DNA of 64,000 nt from Photobacterium lutimaris (lineage in GTDB: Bacteria > Pseudomonadota > Gammaproteobacteria > Enterobacterales > Vibrionaceae). This document shows positions 53,051 through 62,186 of this stretch, one piece after another; positions within the stretch are counted from its first letter, which is position 1; every line of letters starts with the position of its first letter. The stretch covers positions 62,001-126,000 of the forward strand of contig NZ_PYMH01000011.1 in assembly GCF_003025555.1 (NCBI RefSeq), given 5' to 3'. The notes under the pieces are model-generated. The model worked only from the letters and a program-made list of their open reading frames with translations. It ran no database searches and was not told the origin of the DNA. A program made the translations under genes and the position numbers.

Positions 53051-53675
53051 TACTAAAGAAATGAAGAAGATTCTGTTTGCGCCGTTTCTCGACAACAACC
53101 CGATCGCGCTTCAGATTCTTGGTGTTTGTTCTGCGCTGGCAGTAACAACCAAACTAGAGACAGCATTCGTAATGACCCTTGCGGTAACGTTCGTTTGTGC
53201 GTTCTCTAACTTGTTCGTATCTCTGATCCGTAACCACATTCCTAACAGTGTACGTATCATCGTGCAGATGGCGATCATCGCCTCGTTGGTAATCGTTGTT
53301 GACCAGGTACTGAAAGCATTTGTTTACGATATCTCTAAGCAGCTTTCTGTATTCGTTGGTCTGATCATCACGAACTGTATCGTTATGGGTCGTGCTGAAG
53401 CATACGCCATGAAGTCTGAGCCATTGCCATCTCTCGTCGATGGTATTGGTAACGGCCTAGGTTACGGCTTCGTACTTATCACTGTTGCTTTCTTCCGTGA
53501 GCTATTTGGTTCAGGCAAGCTATTCGGTGTGGAAATCCTGCCGCTAGTGTCTGACGGTGGTTGGTACCAGCCAAACGGTATGATGATCCTAGCACCATCA
53601 GCGTTCTTCCTGATTGGTTTCATGATCTGGGCTATCCGTATCATCCGTCCAGAACAAATCGAAGCGAAGGAGTAA
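53043..53675 (+). CDS. nqrD: Na+-NQR subunit D
   Basis: A 210-residue polytopic subunit with about six helices. NPIALQILGVCSALAVTT and VGLIITNCIVMGRAEA are the conserved segments; the cysteines in them correspond to those that hold an iron centre with NqrE. GGAGG precedes the ATG inside nqrC. Confidence 0.97.
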   Translation: MADTKEMKKILFAPFLDNNPIALQILGVCSALAVTTKLETAFVMTLAVTFVCAFSNLFVSLIRNHIPNSVRIIVQMAIIASLVIVVDQVLKAFVYDISKQLSVFVGLIITNCIVMGRAEAYAMKSEPLPSLVDGIGNGLGYGFVLITVAFFRELFGSGKLFGVEILPLVSDGGWYQPNGMMILAPSAFFLIGFMIWAIRIIRPEQIEAKE

Positions 53676-53682
53676 GGGGAAC

Positions 53683-54279
53683 ATGGAACATTATCTAAGC
53701 CTTCTAGTTCGTTCGATCTTTATCGAGAACTTGGCACTGTCGTTCTTCCTAGGTATGTGTACATTCCTAGCGGTATCGAAAAAAGTGAAGACTTCTTTCG
53801 GTCTGGGTGTAGCGGTTATCGTTGTACTAACGATCGCTGTTCCAGTGAACAACTTGATCTACAACCTACTGCTAAAAGACGGCGCCATTGTTTCAGGTGT
53901 TGACCTTAGCTTCCTGAACTTTATTACGTTCATCGGTGTTATCGCGGCATTGGTACAGATCCTGGAAATGGTTCTGGACCGCTTCTTCCCGCCGCTATAC
54001 AACGCGCTAGGTATTTTCCTGCCATTGATCACAGTAAACTGTGCGATCTTCGGTGGTGTATCTTTCATGGTGCAGCGTGATTACAACTTTGCTGAATCTG
54101 TAGTATACGGTCTAGGTTCTGGTATCGGTTGGATGCTAGCAATCGTTGCTCTTGCGGGTATTCGTGAGAAGATGAAATACTCAGACGTACCTCCTGGTCT
54201 TCGTGGCCTAGGTATCACATTCATCACCGTTGGCCTTATGGCGTTGGGCTTCATGTCCTTCTCCGGCGTTCAGCTGTAA
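53683..54279 (+). CDS. nqrE: Na+-NQR subunit E
   Basis: A 198-residue polytopic subunit related to NqrD but inserted in the opposite orientation. The FFLGMCTFLAVSKKV and LPLITVNCAIFGGVSFM segments each provide one conserved cysteine for the intramembrane iron site. Seven bases separate it from nqrD. Confidence 0.97.
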   Translation: MEHYLSLLVRSIFIENLALSFFLGMCTFLAVSKKVKTSFGLGVAVIVVLTIAVPVNNLIYNLLLKDGAIVSGVDLSFLNFITFIGVIAALVQILEMVLDRFFPPLYNALGIFLPLITVNCAIFGGVSFMVQRDYNFAESVVYGLGSGIGWMLAIVALAGIREKMKYSDVPPGLRGLGITFITVGLMALGFMSFSGVQL

Positions 54280-54303
54280 TCAGGATAATAAGGAATAAAA
54301 TCA

Positions 54304-55527
54304 ATGGATATTATTCTTGGCGTAGTCATGTTCACCTTGATTATCCTGGCTCTAGTTTTAGTGATCCTATTCGCTAAATCTAAGCTGGTACCATCAGGTG
54401 ACATTACTATCTCAGTAAATGGCGATCCGGAAAAAGCGATTACAACCGCTGCCGGTAACAAACTGCTTAATGCGCTTTCAGCGAGCGGTATCTTTGTTTC
54501 TTCTGCTTGTGGTGGCGGTGGCTCTTGTGGCCAGTGTCGCGTGAAAGTGAAGTCTGGAGGTGGCGATATCCTACCGACAGAGCTTGACCACATCACCAAA
54601 GGTGAAGCACGTGAAGGCGAACGTCTGGCTTGTCAGGTTAATGTTAAATCTGACATGGACATCGAACTTCCAGAAGAAATCTTTGGCGTTAAGAAGTGGG
54701 AATGTGAAGTTCTTTCGAATGATAACGAAGCCACGTTCATTAAAGAACTTGTGCTTAAAATCCCTGAAGGTGAGGAAGTTCCTTTCCGTGCAGGTGGTTA
54801 CATTCAGATTGAAGCTGAACCGCACCACATCAAGTACTCTGACTTCGATGTTCCTGAGGAATACCGCGAAGACTGGGACAAGTTCAACCTGTTCCGTTAC
54901 GAGTCTATTGTAAAAGAGCATTCAATCCGTGCTTACTCTATGGCGTCATACCCAGAAGAGAAAGGCTTGATCAAGCTGAACGTACGTATTGCAACGCCGC
55001 CGCCAAACAACCCTGATGTACCACCTGGCGTTATGTCATCGTACATCTGGTCGCTTAAGGCTGGTGACACGTGTACTATCTCTGGTCCATTCGGTGAGTT
55101 CTTCGCGAAAGAAACTGACAACGAAATGGTATTCATCGGTGGTGGTGCAGGTATGGCACCTATGCGTTCGCACATCTTCGACCAGCTTCTACGCCTGAAA
55201 TCTAAGCGTAAGATGACTTACTGGTACGGTGCGCGTTCTAAGCGTGAAATGTTCTACATTGAAGATTTCGATACGCTAGCAGCGGACAACGACAACTTCG
55301 AGTGGCATGTTGCCCTGTCTGATCCACTACCAGAAGATAACTGGGATGGTTACACAGGCTTCATCCACAACGTGATCTACGAGAACTACTTGAAAGATCA
55401 CGAAGCACCTGAAGATTGTGAGTACTACATGTGTGGTCCACCAATGATGAACGCAGCTGTTATCGGCATGCTGAAAGATCTTGGTGTTGAAGACGAAAAC
55501 ATCCTACTGGATGACTTCGGTGGCTAA
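54304..55527 (+). CDS. nqrF: Na+-NQR subunit F, NADH-oxidising
   Basis: 407 residues: N-terminal membrane helix (about 3-24), plant-type 2Fe-2S ferredoxin domain with Cys69, Cys75, Cys78 and Cys110, then an FAD domain (RAYSMASYP) and an NADH-binding domain (FIGGGAGMAPMRS). It is the entry point of electrons. A terminator follows, so apbE-nqrM may need its own promoter or read-through. Confidence 0.98.
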   Translation: MDIILGVVMFTLIILALVLVILFAKSKLVPSGDITISVNGDPEKAITTAAGNKLLNALSASGIFVSSACGGGGSCGQCRVKVKSGGGDILPTELDHITKGEAREGERLACQVNVKSDMDIELPEEIFGVKKWECEVLSNDNEATFIKELVLKIPEGEEVPFRAGGYIQIEAEPHHIKYSDFDVPEEYREDWDKFNLFRYESIVKEHSIRAYSMASYPEEKGLIKLNVRIATPPPNNPDVPPGVMSSYIWSLKAGDTCTISGPFGEFFAKETDNEMVFIGGGAGMAPMRSHIFDQLLRLKSKRKMTYWYGARSKREMFYIEDFDTLAADNDNFEWHVALSDPLPEDNWDGYTGFIHNVIYENYLKDHEAPEDCEYYMCGPPMMNAAVIGMLKDLGVEDENILLDDFGG

Positions 55528-55548
55528 TTAGCTACACACTGAAAAACT

Positions 55549-55578
55549 GGCTGATCCCCTTTGGGGTCAGCCTTTTTT
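55549..55578 (+). terminator. Terminator after nqrF
   Basis: GGCTGATCCCC and GGGGTCAGCC pair with one bulge, followed by six T. Confidence 0.82.
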
Positions 55579-55657
55579 CGTAATAAGCGCATAATAACAG
55601 TATGTAAGATAAGGTCTTTGCATATTATTAACTGTCTTTCATTTGGGGAGTAGTTGG

Positions 55658-56680
55658 ATGAAGACATTGCTACACCGCGCATTGATGATGCTCGCGTTGG
55701 TATTTACCCTATCAGCTTGTAGTGATCAGCGTGAGTTGATTCACCTTAACGGTTCGACCATGGGAACCTACTATTCAATTAAGTTGATTAAGCAGGAAGG
55801 CTTACCGCCTGCCACGGATATCCAGGCAGAAATTGACCGTCGACTCGAGTTGGTTAACGATCAGATGTCGACTTACCGTAAGCATTCCGAGCTCAGCCAA
55901 TTTAACCAATTCCGTGCCAATGAGCCGTTTGAAGTATCAGCCGACACTGCTAAGGTAGTGACGGAGGCTATCCGTCTTGCCAAGCTGACTGACGGTGCAT
56001 TGGATGTGACTGTCGGTCCGATTGTGAACCTGTGGAGTTTCGGCCCTGAAGCACGCCCGGAGAAAACACCGACTGAGCAAGAGCTGTCAGAGCGCCGACA
56101 GATTGTCGGTATCCACCACCTGAGCGTGGAAGGTAATACCCTGACTAAGGATATTCCTGAACTGTACGTAGACTTGTCCTCGATTGCCAAGGGATTTGGG
56201 GTTGACGTGGTGGCCGATTACTTTGATGATCTAGGCGTAGCAGATTACCTGGTTGAGATTGGTGGTGAACTGAGCCTGAAAGGCAATAACCTCGAAGGCG
56301 TGCCGTGGCGCATCGCAATTGAGAAGCCAACCGAAGACGGTAGCCGAGCGATTCAGGAAGTGATTGAGCCGGGTGATATGGCGGTTGCTACATCGGGTGA
56401 TTACCGTAACTACTTCGAAGAAGATGGCGTACGTTACTCTCACTTGATCGATCCCAACAGCGGTATGCCGATTTCTAACCATGTGGTATCGGTAACAGTG
56501 CTGCACCCATCAAGTATGACGTCAGATGCACTAGCGACGGCATTCTCTGTAATGGGCGAGGAAAAGGCACTGGCATTGGCCAACCAAGAGCAGATCCCAT
56601 TGTTGTTGGTAGTGAAAACAGAGCAAGGCTTCAAGGAATATATTTCTGATGCCTTTGCCCCTTATATGAACCAAAAGTAG
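55658..56680 (+). CDS. apbE: FAD:protein FMN transferase
   Basis: 340 residues from the ATG at 55658, chosen because GGGGAG lies seven bases upstream and the lipoprotein signal starts there (lipobox LSAC, Cys21). The domain carries GSTMGTYYSIK, DLSSIAKGFGVD and HLIDPNSGMP. It transfers FMN onto threonines of NqrB and NqrC in the SGAT motifs, acting in the periplasm. Placed next to nqr, its specific job is evident. Confidence 0.95.
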   Translation: MKTLLHRALMMLALVFTLSACSDQRELIHLNGSTMGTYYSIKLIKQEGLPPATDIQAEIDRRLELVNDQMSTYRKHSELSQFNQFRANEPFEVSADTAKVVTEAIRLAKLTDGALDVTVGPIVNLWSFGPEARPEKTPTEQELSERRQIVGIHHLSVEGNTLTKDIPELYVDLSSIAKGFGVDVVADYFDDLGVADYLVEIGGELSLKGNNLEGVPWRIAIEKPTEDGSRAIQEVIEPGDMAVATSGDYRNYFEEDGVRYSHLIDPNSGMPISNHVVSVTVLHPSSMTSDALATAFSVMGEEKALALANQEQIPLLLVVKTEQGFKEYISDAFAPYMNQK

Positions 56681-56690
56681 AGATTGAACA

Positions 56691-56912
56691 ATGGTTATCT
56701 ATGTAACGACCTTTGCTGTGTTTTTGCTGGTTATCGCGGCGATGGCTGTCGGTTATATCTTCCAGCGTAAAAGCGTCAGTGGCAGCTGTGGCGGCCTGGA
56801 CGGGATCGGTATCGCTAAAGAGTGTGACTGTCCTGAGCCGTGTGATGCTCGCCTCAAGCGTGAAGCGCGCGAAGCCCGTGCAGCAGAGTGGAAGAAAAAT
56901 CAGATCATCTGA
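56691..56912 (+). CDS. nqrM: Na+-NQR maturation protein NqrM
   Basis: A 73-residue protein: an N-terminal membrane helix (about 3-24) and a cysteine cluster in SCGG and ECDCPEPC, followed by a basic tail. Proteins of this type (formerly DUF539) are needed to assemble Na+-NQR, probably by delivering iron for the NqrD/E centre. The gap to apbE is ten bases. Confidence 0.93.
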   Translation: MVIYVTTFAVFLLVIAAMAVGYIFQRKSVSGSCGGLDGIGIAKECDCPEPCDARLKREAREARAAEWKKNQII

Positions 56913-56950
56913 TCAGACAAGCCCAGAGTGGCTCGTTTACTCTGATTTTC

Positions 56951-56975
56951 AAGCCCGGCACTGCCGGGCTTTTTG
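56951..56975 (+). terminator. Terminator after nqrM
   Basis: AAGCCCGG-CACTG-CCGGGCTT stem with T-run. Confidence 0.88.
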
Positions 56976-56981
56976 TTATGC

Positions 56982-57030
56982 TTCACACCGTTTGATCTAG
57001 CCTCTATAATGTTACTGTATAAAAAAACAG
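56982..57030 (+). promoter_or_regulatory. dinB promoter with LexA box
   Basis: TTCACA (56982-56987), 17 bases, TATAAT (57005-57010). CTGTATAAAAAAACAG at 57015-57030 is a full CTGT-N8-ACAG LexA box over the expected transcription start, so the gene should be SOS-induced. Confidence 0.9.
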
Positions 57031-57049
57031 TAACCAGGTGTAAGATCGC

Positions 57050-58135
57050 ATGTCTCCGTTGTTATCCCCCAAGCCAGCCAAGGTGCAGAAGAAGATTATC
57101 CATGTCGACATGGACTGCTTCTACGCGGCGGTAGAGATGCGTGACAATCCTGAGCTGCGTGATATCCCGATTGCCATCGGTGGGCGTTCCGAGCAGCGAG
57201 GGGTGATCAGCACCTGTAATTACCTGGCGCGCAAGTACGGTGTACGCTCGGCTATGCCGACCGGAAAGGCGATGCAACTCTGTCCGCACCTAACGCTGGT
57301 ATCAGGGCGGATGGCCGTTTACAAAGAGGTCTCTGGTCAGATCCGCGAAATCTTCCAGCGCTATACCGATAAAATAGAACCGTTATCCCTCGATGAAGCC
57401 TATCTCGATGTGACGGACTGCGATCTGTGCCATGGCTCTGCCACCTTGATTGCCGAAGATATCCGCCGCACCATTCGCGAGGAGCTGAACCTAACAGCCT
57501 CAGCCGGGGTTGCCCCGGTTAAGTTCATCGCCAAGATAGCCTCAGATCTCAACAAGCCCGATGGCCAGTATGTCGTGACCCCTGATGAAATCCCCGACTT
57601 TGTCGCCGATCTGAAGCTTGAGAAGATCCCCGGTGTTGGCAAGGTTACTACCCAGAAACTTCATGACAGAGGCCTGTATGTCGGCAAAGATGTCCAACAA
57701 TATGATAGGCATATGCTGTTGCAGCAGTTTGGTAAGTTCGGCCAGTCGTTGTGGTCCCGTGCCCACGGGATTGATGAGCGGGAAGTGGTGGTGGAGCGTG
57801 AACGCAAATCGGTCGGGGTAGAACGGACTTTCACCCAAAATATCAGCAGCTATGAGCAATGCTGGGAAGTAATAGAGCGCTTGTTTCCTGAATTGGAAAA
57901 GCGCCTCAAGCGGGTACGTCCTGAGCTCAACATTGCCAAGCAGGGCGTGAAAGTGAAGTTTGCTGACTTTCAGCAGACCACGGTTGAGCATACCCAGCCT
58001 AAGTTGGAAAAGGCCCAGTTTGAGGGGCTGCTCAAGGAAGCCTTGACCCGCCAGCAGAACAGGGAGATCCGCTTGATTGGGATCAGTGTTGGCTTGGAGG
58101 TCGGTACCCGGGCACAGCAGTTGTCGTTGTTTTGA
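57050..58135 (+). CDS. dinB: DNA polymerase IV
   Basis: A 361-residue Y-family translesion polymerase. Catalytic acids are Asp20 in HVDMDCFYAAVEMR and the pair in SLDEAYLDVT; the thumb HhH segment (IPGVGKVTTQKL) and little-finger domain follow, and the C-terminus QQLSLF is a beta-clamp-binding motif. A LexA box lies directly upstream. Confidence 0.97.
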   Translation: MSPLLSPKPAKVQKKIIHVDMDCFYAAVEMRDNPELRDIPIAIGGRSEQRGVISTCNYLARKYGVRSAMPTGKAMQLCPHLTLVSGRMAVYKEVSGQIREIFQRYTDKIEPLSLDEAYLDVTDCDLCHGSATLIAEDIRRTIREELNLTASAGVAPVKFIAKIASDLNKPDGQYVVTPDEIPDFVADLKLEKIPGVGKVTTQKLHDRGLYVGKDVQQYDRHMLLQQFGKFGQSLWSRAHGIDEREVVVERERKSVGVERTFTQNISSYEQCWEVIERLFPELEKRLKRVRPELNIAKQGVKVKFADFQQTTVEHTQPKLEKAQFEGLLKEALTRQQNREIRLIGISVGLEVGTRAQQLSLF

Positions 58136-58226
58136 TGGAGCGGCCATGGGCGGAAGGCAATAGGCTATTGGAAGAGCAAGAACTTGGAAGCAATAATTTG
58201 ACATGGAAAGACTTTTGATAAGGCTA

Positions 58227-58303
58227 AATAGCCAATAGCCAATAGCCAATAGCCAATAGCCAATAGCCAATAGCCAATAGCCAATAGCCAATAGCCAATA
58301 GCC
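58227..58303. repeat. Perfect tandem heptamer array, AATAGCC x 11
   Basis: Eleven exact copies between the convergent dinB and pepD genes. About 70 bases upstream, GGCAATAGGCTATTGG (about 58155-58170) contains the same heptamer in both orientations, so the array can pair with it. The reading frames through the array (GYWLLAI repeats) are not genes. Confidence 0.97.
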
Positions 58304-58310
58304 AGATACA

Positions 58311-58340
58311 AAAAAGCGAACTCACAGGAGTTCGCTTTTC
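58311..58340. terminator. Bidirectional terminator between dinB and pepD
   Basis: AAGCGAACTC (58314-58323) and GAGTTCGCTT (58328-58337), perfect 10-bp stem with A-run and T-run on the two sides. Confidence 0.9.
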
Positions 58341-58365
58341 TTATCGGTTACTCAGAGAGTAACGG

Positions 58366-59826
58366 CTACGCCTTGACCGGAATGTTCTTCAGGATCGCTA
58401 CCATTTGCTCCCAGAATAGGGCAACGGTGTCGATCTGGACTTTCTCATCTGGTGAGTGCGGGAACTTGATCGTTGGACCGAAAGAAATCATATCCATGTT
58501 CGGGTATGGCTTCTTGAACAGGCCACACTCAAGACCGGCGTGGATCACCATGATGTTCGGTACGCGGCCGTAGATGCTCTCATACGTTTCACGGAACAGG
58601 TGCATAACTTCAGAGTCAGCATCCGGTTTCCAGCCAGGGTAGGTGCCAGAGAACTCACAGCTTGCGCCAGCAAGAGAAGCCACCGCTTTTAGCATGCCTT
58701 CGACATTGCTGCGACCAGAGTCGATCAGCGAGCGGATCAGGCACAGGACCGTGATTTTGTCAGCTTCCGTGGTGATCACACCGACGTTCAGTGATGTCTC
58801 AACCACGCCTTGGATATCATCACTCATGCGGATCACACCGTTCGGACAGGCGTTTAGCATGTTGACGAAACGCTGCTGGTCGGCGGTTGCAAGCACATCA
58901 GCTGGAAGCTCGGTTGTTTCGGTAAATAGGTTGATGTCGGTTTCAACACGGCCAAGTTCAGCAACTAGTAGTTCTTGGTAGTCAACGAACAGCTCGTTTA
59001 GTTTATCCACGTTTTCCGCTGGCAGGGCCACAACCGCGCTTGCTTCACGTGGGATGGCGTTACGCAGACTTCCTCCCGTAAGAGATGTCAGGCGCAAACC
59101 TAGCTCTTCGGCGTGACCAAACAGGAAACGGCCAAGGATCTTGTTGGCATTGCCGCGGCCGGTATGGATATCACAGCCAGAGTGACCGCCCTTAAGCCCT
59201 TTAACCACCAGTTTGGCAGCCTGATAATCAGCGGGAGTGGTTTCGCGCTGGATATCAATAACCAGTGAGCTATCAACCCCGCCGGCACAGCCCATGTAGA
59301 CTTCGCCTTCTTGCTCTGAATCGGTGTTTAGCAAGATGTCGCCTTCCAGCCAGCCTTCTTCTAGACCGAAGGCTCCGGTCATACCGGCTTCTTCATCAAT
59401 GGTCAGGAGAACTTCTAGCGGACCGTGCTCGATCTCTTTTGAAGCCAGTACCGCAAGACAAGCTGCCATTCCCATACCGTTATCGGCACCCAAGGTCGTG
59501 CCCTTGGCTGTCACCCATTCACCATCGATGTATGGCTGGATAGGATCGGCTGTGAAGTCGTGGTCAGTCTCTTCATTCTTCTGCGGCACCATATCGATGT
59601 GGGCCTGAAGAACAACCCCTTTACGATCTTCCATGCCCGGTGTCGCTGGCTTTTTGATGAAGACATTACCCACGGCATCACGGCGTACTTCCAGGCCTTC
59701 GGCTTGGGCGAATTGGATGATGTGCTGGGCTAGGGCTTCTTCATGCTTGGAAGGGTGTGGGATTGAGCAGATTTGATCGAAGAATTGCCACACAGGCTGG
59801 GGTGACAGTTGGCTGATTTCTGACAC
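58366..59826 (-). CDS. pepD: Aminoacyl-histidine dipeptidase (peptidase D)
   Basis: A 486-residue M20-family zinc dipeptidase (carnosinase type). Metal ligands are seen in VVLQAHIDMVPQ, TTLGADNGMGMA and LLTIDEEAGMTGA; the lid domain occupies about residues 200-370. It degrades X-His dipeptides in the cytoplasm. GGAGAC lies shortly before the ATG. Confidence 0.96.
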   Translation of the reverse strand: MSEISQLSPQPVWQFFDQICSIPHPSKHEEALAQHIIQFAQAEGLEVRRDAVGNVFIKKPATPGMEDRKGVVLQAHIDMVPQKNEETDHDFTADPIQPYIDGEWVTAKGTTLGADNGMGMAACLAVLASKEIEHGPLEVLLTIDEEAGMTGAFGLEEGWLEGDILLNTDSEQEGEVYMGCAGGVDSSLVIDIQRETTPADYQAAKLVVKGLKGGHSGCDIHTGRGNANKILGRFLFGHAEELGLRLTSLTGGSLRNAIPREASAVVALPAENVDKLNELFVDYQELLVAELGRVETDINLFTETTELPADVLATADQQRFVNMLNACPNGVIRMSDDIQGVVETSLNVGVITTEADKITVLCLIRSLIDSGRSNVEGMLKAVASLAGASCEFSGTYPGWKPDADSEVMHLFRETYESIYGRVPNIMVIHAGLECGLFKKPYPNMDMISFGPTIKFPHSPDEKVQIDTVALFWEQMVAILKNIPVKA

Positions 59827-59958
59827 AGCAGTCTCCTTTATAAACTGTTGTTAATGGGCGATCGGTTAGCGGAATATCAACAATATTGCAATATTATACA
59901 GAACAATTACCTATCGCGGTTAACGTCAAGGATACCACTGCGTCCGAAACGGTAACAG

Positions 59959-61602
59959 CTAAATCTTAAAGTGGCCGATATGGCTTTCCAAGCTTTGCCC
60001 ATTGGCCAGTAACTGGCTACTGGCGGCGGCAATATGGTCACCCTGTTCAACGGTTTGATGGCTGTGATTGGTTAGTTGATGCAGGCTCTGGTTGATCTCA
60101 TCTGCTGCTTGTGATTGTTGGTCACTGGCTTCGGCAATATGCTGGTTGAGCGTTAATATCGTGGTGATCTGCTTGCCGATGGCGGTCAGGGTTTGGGCGA
60201 CCTCATCGGCATGCTCAGCGGTGCTTGAGGACTGTTTCCGGGTTTTGACCAAAGCGTCACTGACACTGTTGGCTCTGTTTTGGAGGTTGGCAATGATGGT
60301 TTCAATTTCATTGGTGCTCGATTGGGTCCTCGTGGCAAGGGTGCGGACTTCTGCGGCGACAACCGCAAAACCACGTCCTTGCTCCCCGGCCCGAGCCGCT
60401 TCAATCGCGGCATTGAGGGCCAATAGGTTAGTCTGTTCGGCAATACCCCGGATCACATCCAATACCGAACCGATAGTTTGCGAGTCCTGTTCTAATACGT
60501 GTGCACTGTGGCTGGCCTCGTCAAGCAAGGTCAGTAGCGCATGCATTTCTTTGGCGGAATTGGAGACAATGGCAATGCTTTTGCTGCTGTGTTGCTGGGC
60601 TTGATCAGCAGCATCGGCCGCTTGTTGCGCAGACTGGGCGATATCTTGATTATTGGCATGGAGCTGGTTCATCGCGGCGGCAACGCTGTCAATGCCATGA
60701 TAAGCCTGGTTGGCACTGCTTGCCGTTTGGGTGGCGACGCTGTTGAGTTGGCTGGCAGTGGCGCTGATCTGATCGCTGACCGGGGCGATGTCGCGTAGCA
60801 TGCCGGACAAATGATTTGAGAACGTGTTAAACGAACGTGCCAACTGGCTGAGCTCATCATCGCCCTGGCACGGTAACCGTTGAGTTAAATCGCCATCACC
60901 TTTAGCAATATCATGCATGGCCTGAGCCGTTTCACGGCAAGGGTGGGTGATCGAGCGGGTGATCTGCCAAGCAAGCAGCGCGCTCAGTGCCAGTGCACTG
61001 AGTATGAAGAGGCTGATCTTTTTGATTTCGCGATAGAACAACGCACTGACATCATCGACATATATCCCCGATCCAACAATCCATCCCCAGGCTGGAAAGC
61101 CTTTCACGAACGATATCTTCTCCAGCGGGGTACTGAAGCCGGGTTTTTCCCAAAAGTAGTCGACAAAGCCTTGGCCTTGCTGGCGGACGGTATTGGCCAT
61201 CTCGACAAATAAGGCTGTGCCGTTGGGGTCTTTAAAATTGTTTAGCGATTGGCCGTTGAGCGAGGGCTTGAAGGGGTGCATCACCATTGCCGGTGTCATA
61301 TCGTTGATCCAGAAATAATCTTGGTGCTCATAACGCAAAGCGGCCAGAGCTTCAATCGCCTGTTGCTTGGCTTGTGCTCGAGAAAGGGTGCCTTGTTGTT
61401 CAAGAGAATGGTAATAGCCGAGCAAGCTGTGGGCACTCTCAACGAGGTGGCGGGTCTTGAGCCTTTTTTGCTCCATGATATTGGTCTGGTAATCGGCAAT
61501 GAATAACACCAGTGGCAATAGGGTCAATGTTGTCACGATAAAGCTCAATAGGTAGAGCCGTTTGCCAATAGATATTTTCCGTAGATATGAGAATTCCGCC
61601 AT
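59959..61602 (-). CDS. Methyl-accepting chemotaxis protein with single Cache domain
   Basis: 547 residues from the ATG at 61602 (GAGGG five bases upstream); a GTG four codons earlier is the alternative. Membrane helix at about 16-36, periplasmic sCache_2 sensor (about 40-190, with DYFWINDMTPAMVMHPFKP and FPAWGWIVGSGIYVDD), second helix at about 194-214, HAMP, then the cytoplasmic signalling domain with the hairpin tip EQTNLLALNAAIEAARAGEQ. The ligand is unknown; sCache_2 receptors often bind small organic acids. No complete sigma-28 promoter is visible. Confidence 0.94.
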   Translation of the reverse strand: MAEFSYLRKISIGKRLYLLSFIVTTLTLLPLVLFIADYQTNIMEQKRLKTRHLVESAHSLLGYYHSLEQQGTLSRAQAKQQAIEALAALRYEHQDYFWINDMTPAMVMHPFKPSLNGQSLNNFKDPNGTALFVEMANTVRQQGQGFVDYFWEKPGFSTPLEKISFVKGFPAWGWIVGSGIYVDDVSALFYREIKKISLFILSALALSALLAWQITRSITHPCRETAQAMHDIAKGDGDLTQRLPCQGDDELSQLARSFNTFSNHLSGMLRDIAPVSDQISATASQLNSVATQTASSANQAYHGIDSVAAAMNQLHANNQDIAQSAQQAADAADQAQQHSSKSIAIVSNSAKEMHALLTLLDEASHSAHVLEQDSQTIGSVLDVIRGIAEQTNLLALNAAIEAARAGEQGRGFAVVAAEVRTLATRTQSSTNEIETIIANLQNRANSVSDALVKTRKQSSSTAEHADEVAQTLTAIGKQITTILTLNQHIAEASDQQSQAADEINQSLHQLTNHSHQTVEQGDHIAAASSQLLANGQSLESHIGHFKI

Positions 61603-61800
61603 TTTGTCCCTCACCCGCCACCATTAATATGTGTTCGTTTGAATAAGGTATGTTGTATCTATGTTGGTGTTCAATAGGGGAGTGTTACACTTTAGTCGCG
61701 AAAGGGTGAAAGTGTGAACTTACGCCATGTAATTTAATTACAGAAATTGTTGTTCTACCACTCAATAACAGGAAAAGTGTGACGAGGTTAAAGAAAATGC

Positions 61801-61829
61801 TTGAAAGTTTATTACGCCGGAGTTATAGT
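61801..61829 (+). promoter_or_regulatory. Strong promoter for the small-RNA/small-ORF unit
   Basis: TTGAAA (61801-61806), 17 bases, TATAGT (61824-61829), five of six matches in each hexamer. AAGTGTGAC at about 61776-61783 upstream is a CRP-like half-site with a poor second half. Confidence 0.75.
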
Positions 61830-61981
61830 TGCTGTATCTTCTGAACGAAGACGAACGACACAAAATTTTGCTCTAGGATGAGCCCGAGATATCGCCTCCA
61901 TGGAACCGAGTTGAAGTCAGGTCAAGATGGCCAAACACACACTCTGTGTGTACTCATTGCTTAATAGTTAAGGTGATAAAA

Positions 61982-62071
61982 ATGAAAGTATTTGAATCTG
62001 CAAATAAATTTTGGAATAACCGCTCTGTATACACCGGTAACTTCAAATACCCAAGCTCGTTCGGTTACTAA
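61982..62071 (+). CDS. 29-residue small protein (VcdP-like candidate)
   Basis: ATG at 61982 to TAA at 62069-62071, with AAGGTGA seven bases upstream. The peptide begins MKVFESANKFWNNR and ends YPSSFGY; it is basic and aromatic with no membrane helix. Its length and position in a small-RNA-like unit recall VcdP, reported to act on citrate synthase in V. cholerae. I have not compared sequences. Too short for ordinary gene finders. Confidence 0.65.
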   Translation: MKVFESANKFWNNRSVYTGNFKYPSSFGY

Positions 62072-62186
62072 TTCTACGGTTTGTCCGGTTTCACATGATC
62101 GGGCAGATCTACGTGGTCAACTTTTTGTTCACCCCCTTTGTTTAAGAATCTCTTAAAACCGCTTTTCGGTTTCTAGTTACATTCTG

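Noticed and set aside
57542..58291. Long minus-strand frame with GYWLLAI repeats
   Set aside because: It is the translation of the AATAGCC array joined to the antisense of dinB; no Shine-Dalgarno and no independent support.
61660..61694. Sigma-28 promoter for the chemoreceptor
   Set aside because: A TAAAGTGT -35-like block exists on the minus strand, but nothing like GCCGATAA lies at 10-12 bases from it.
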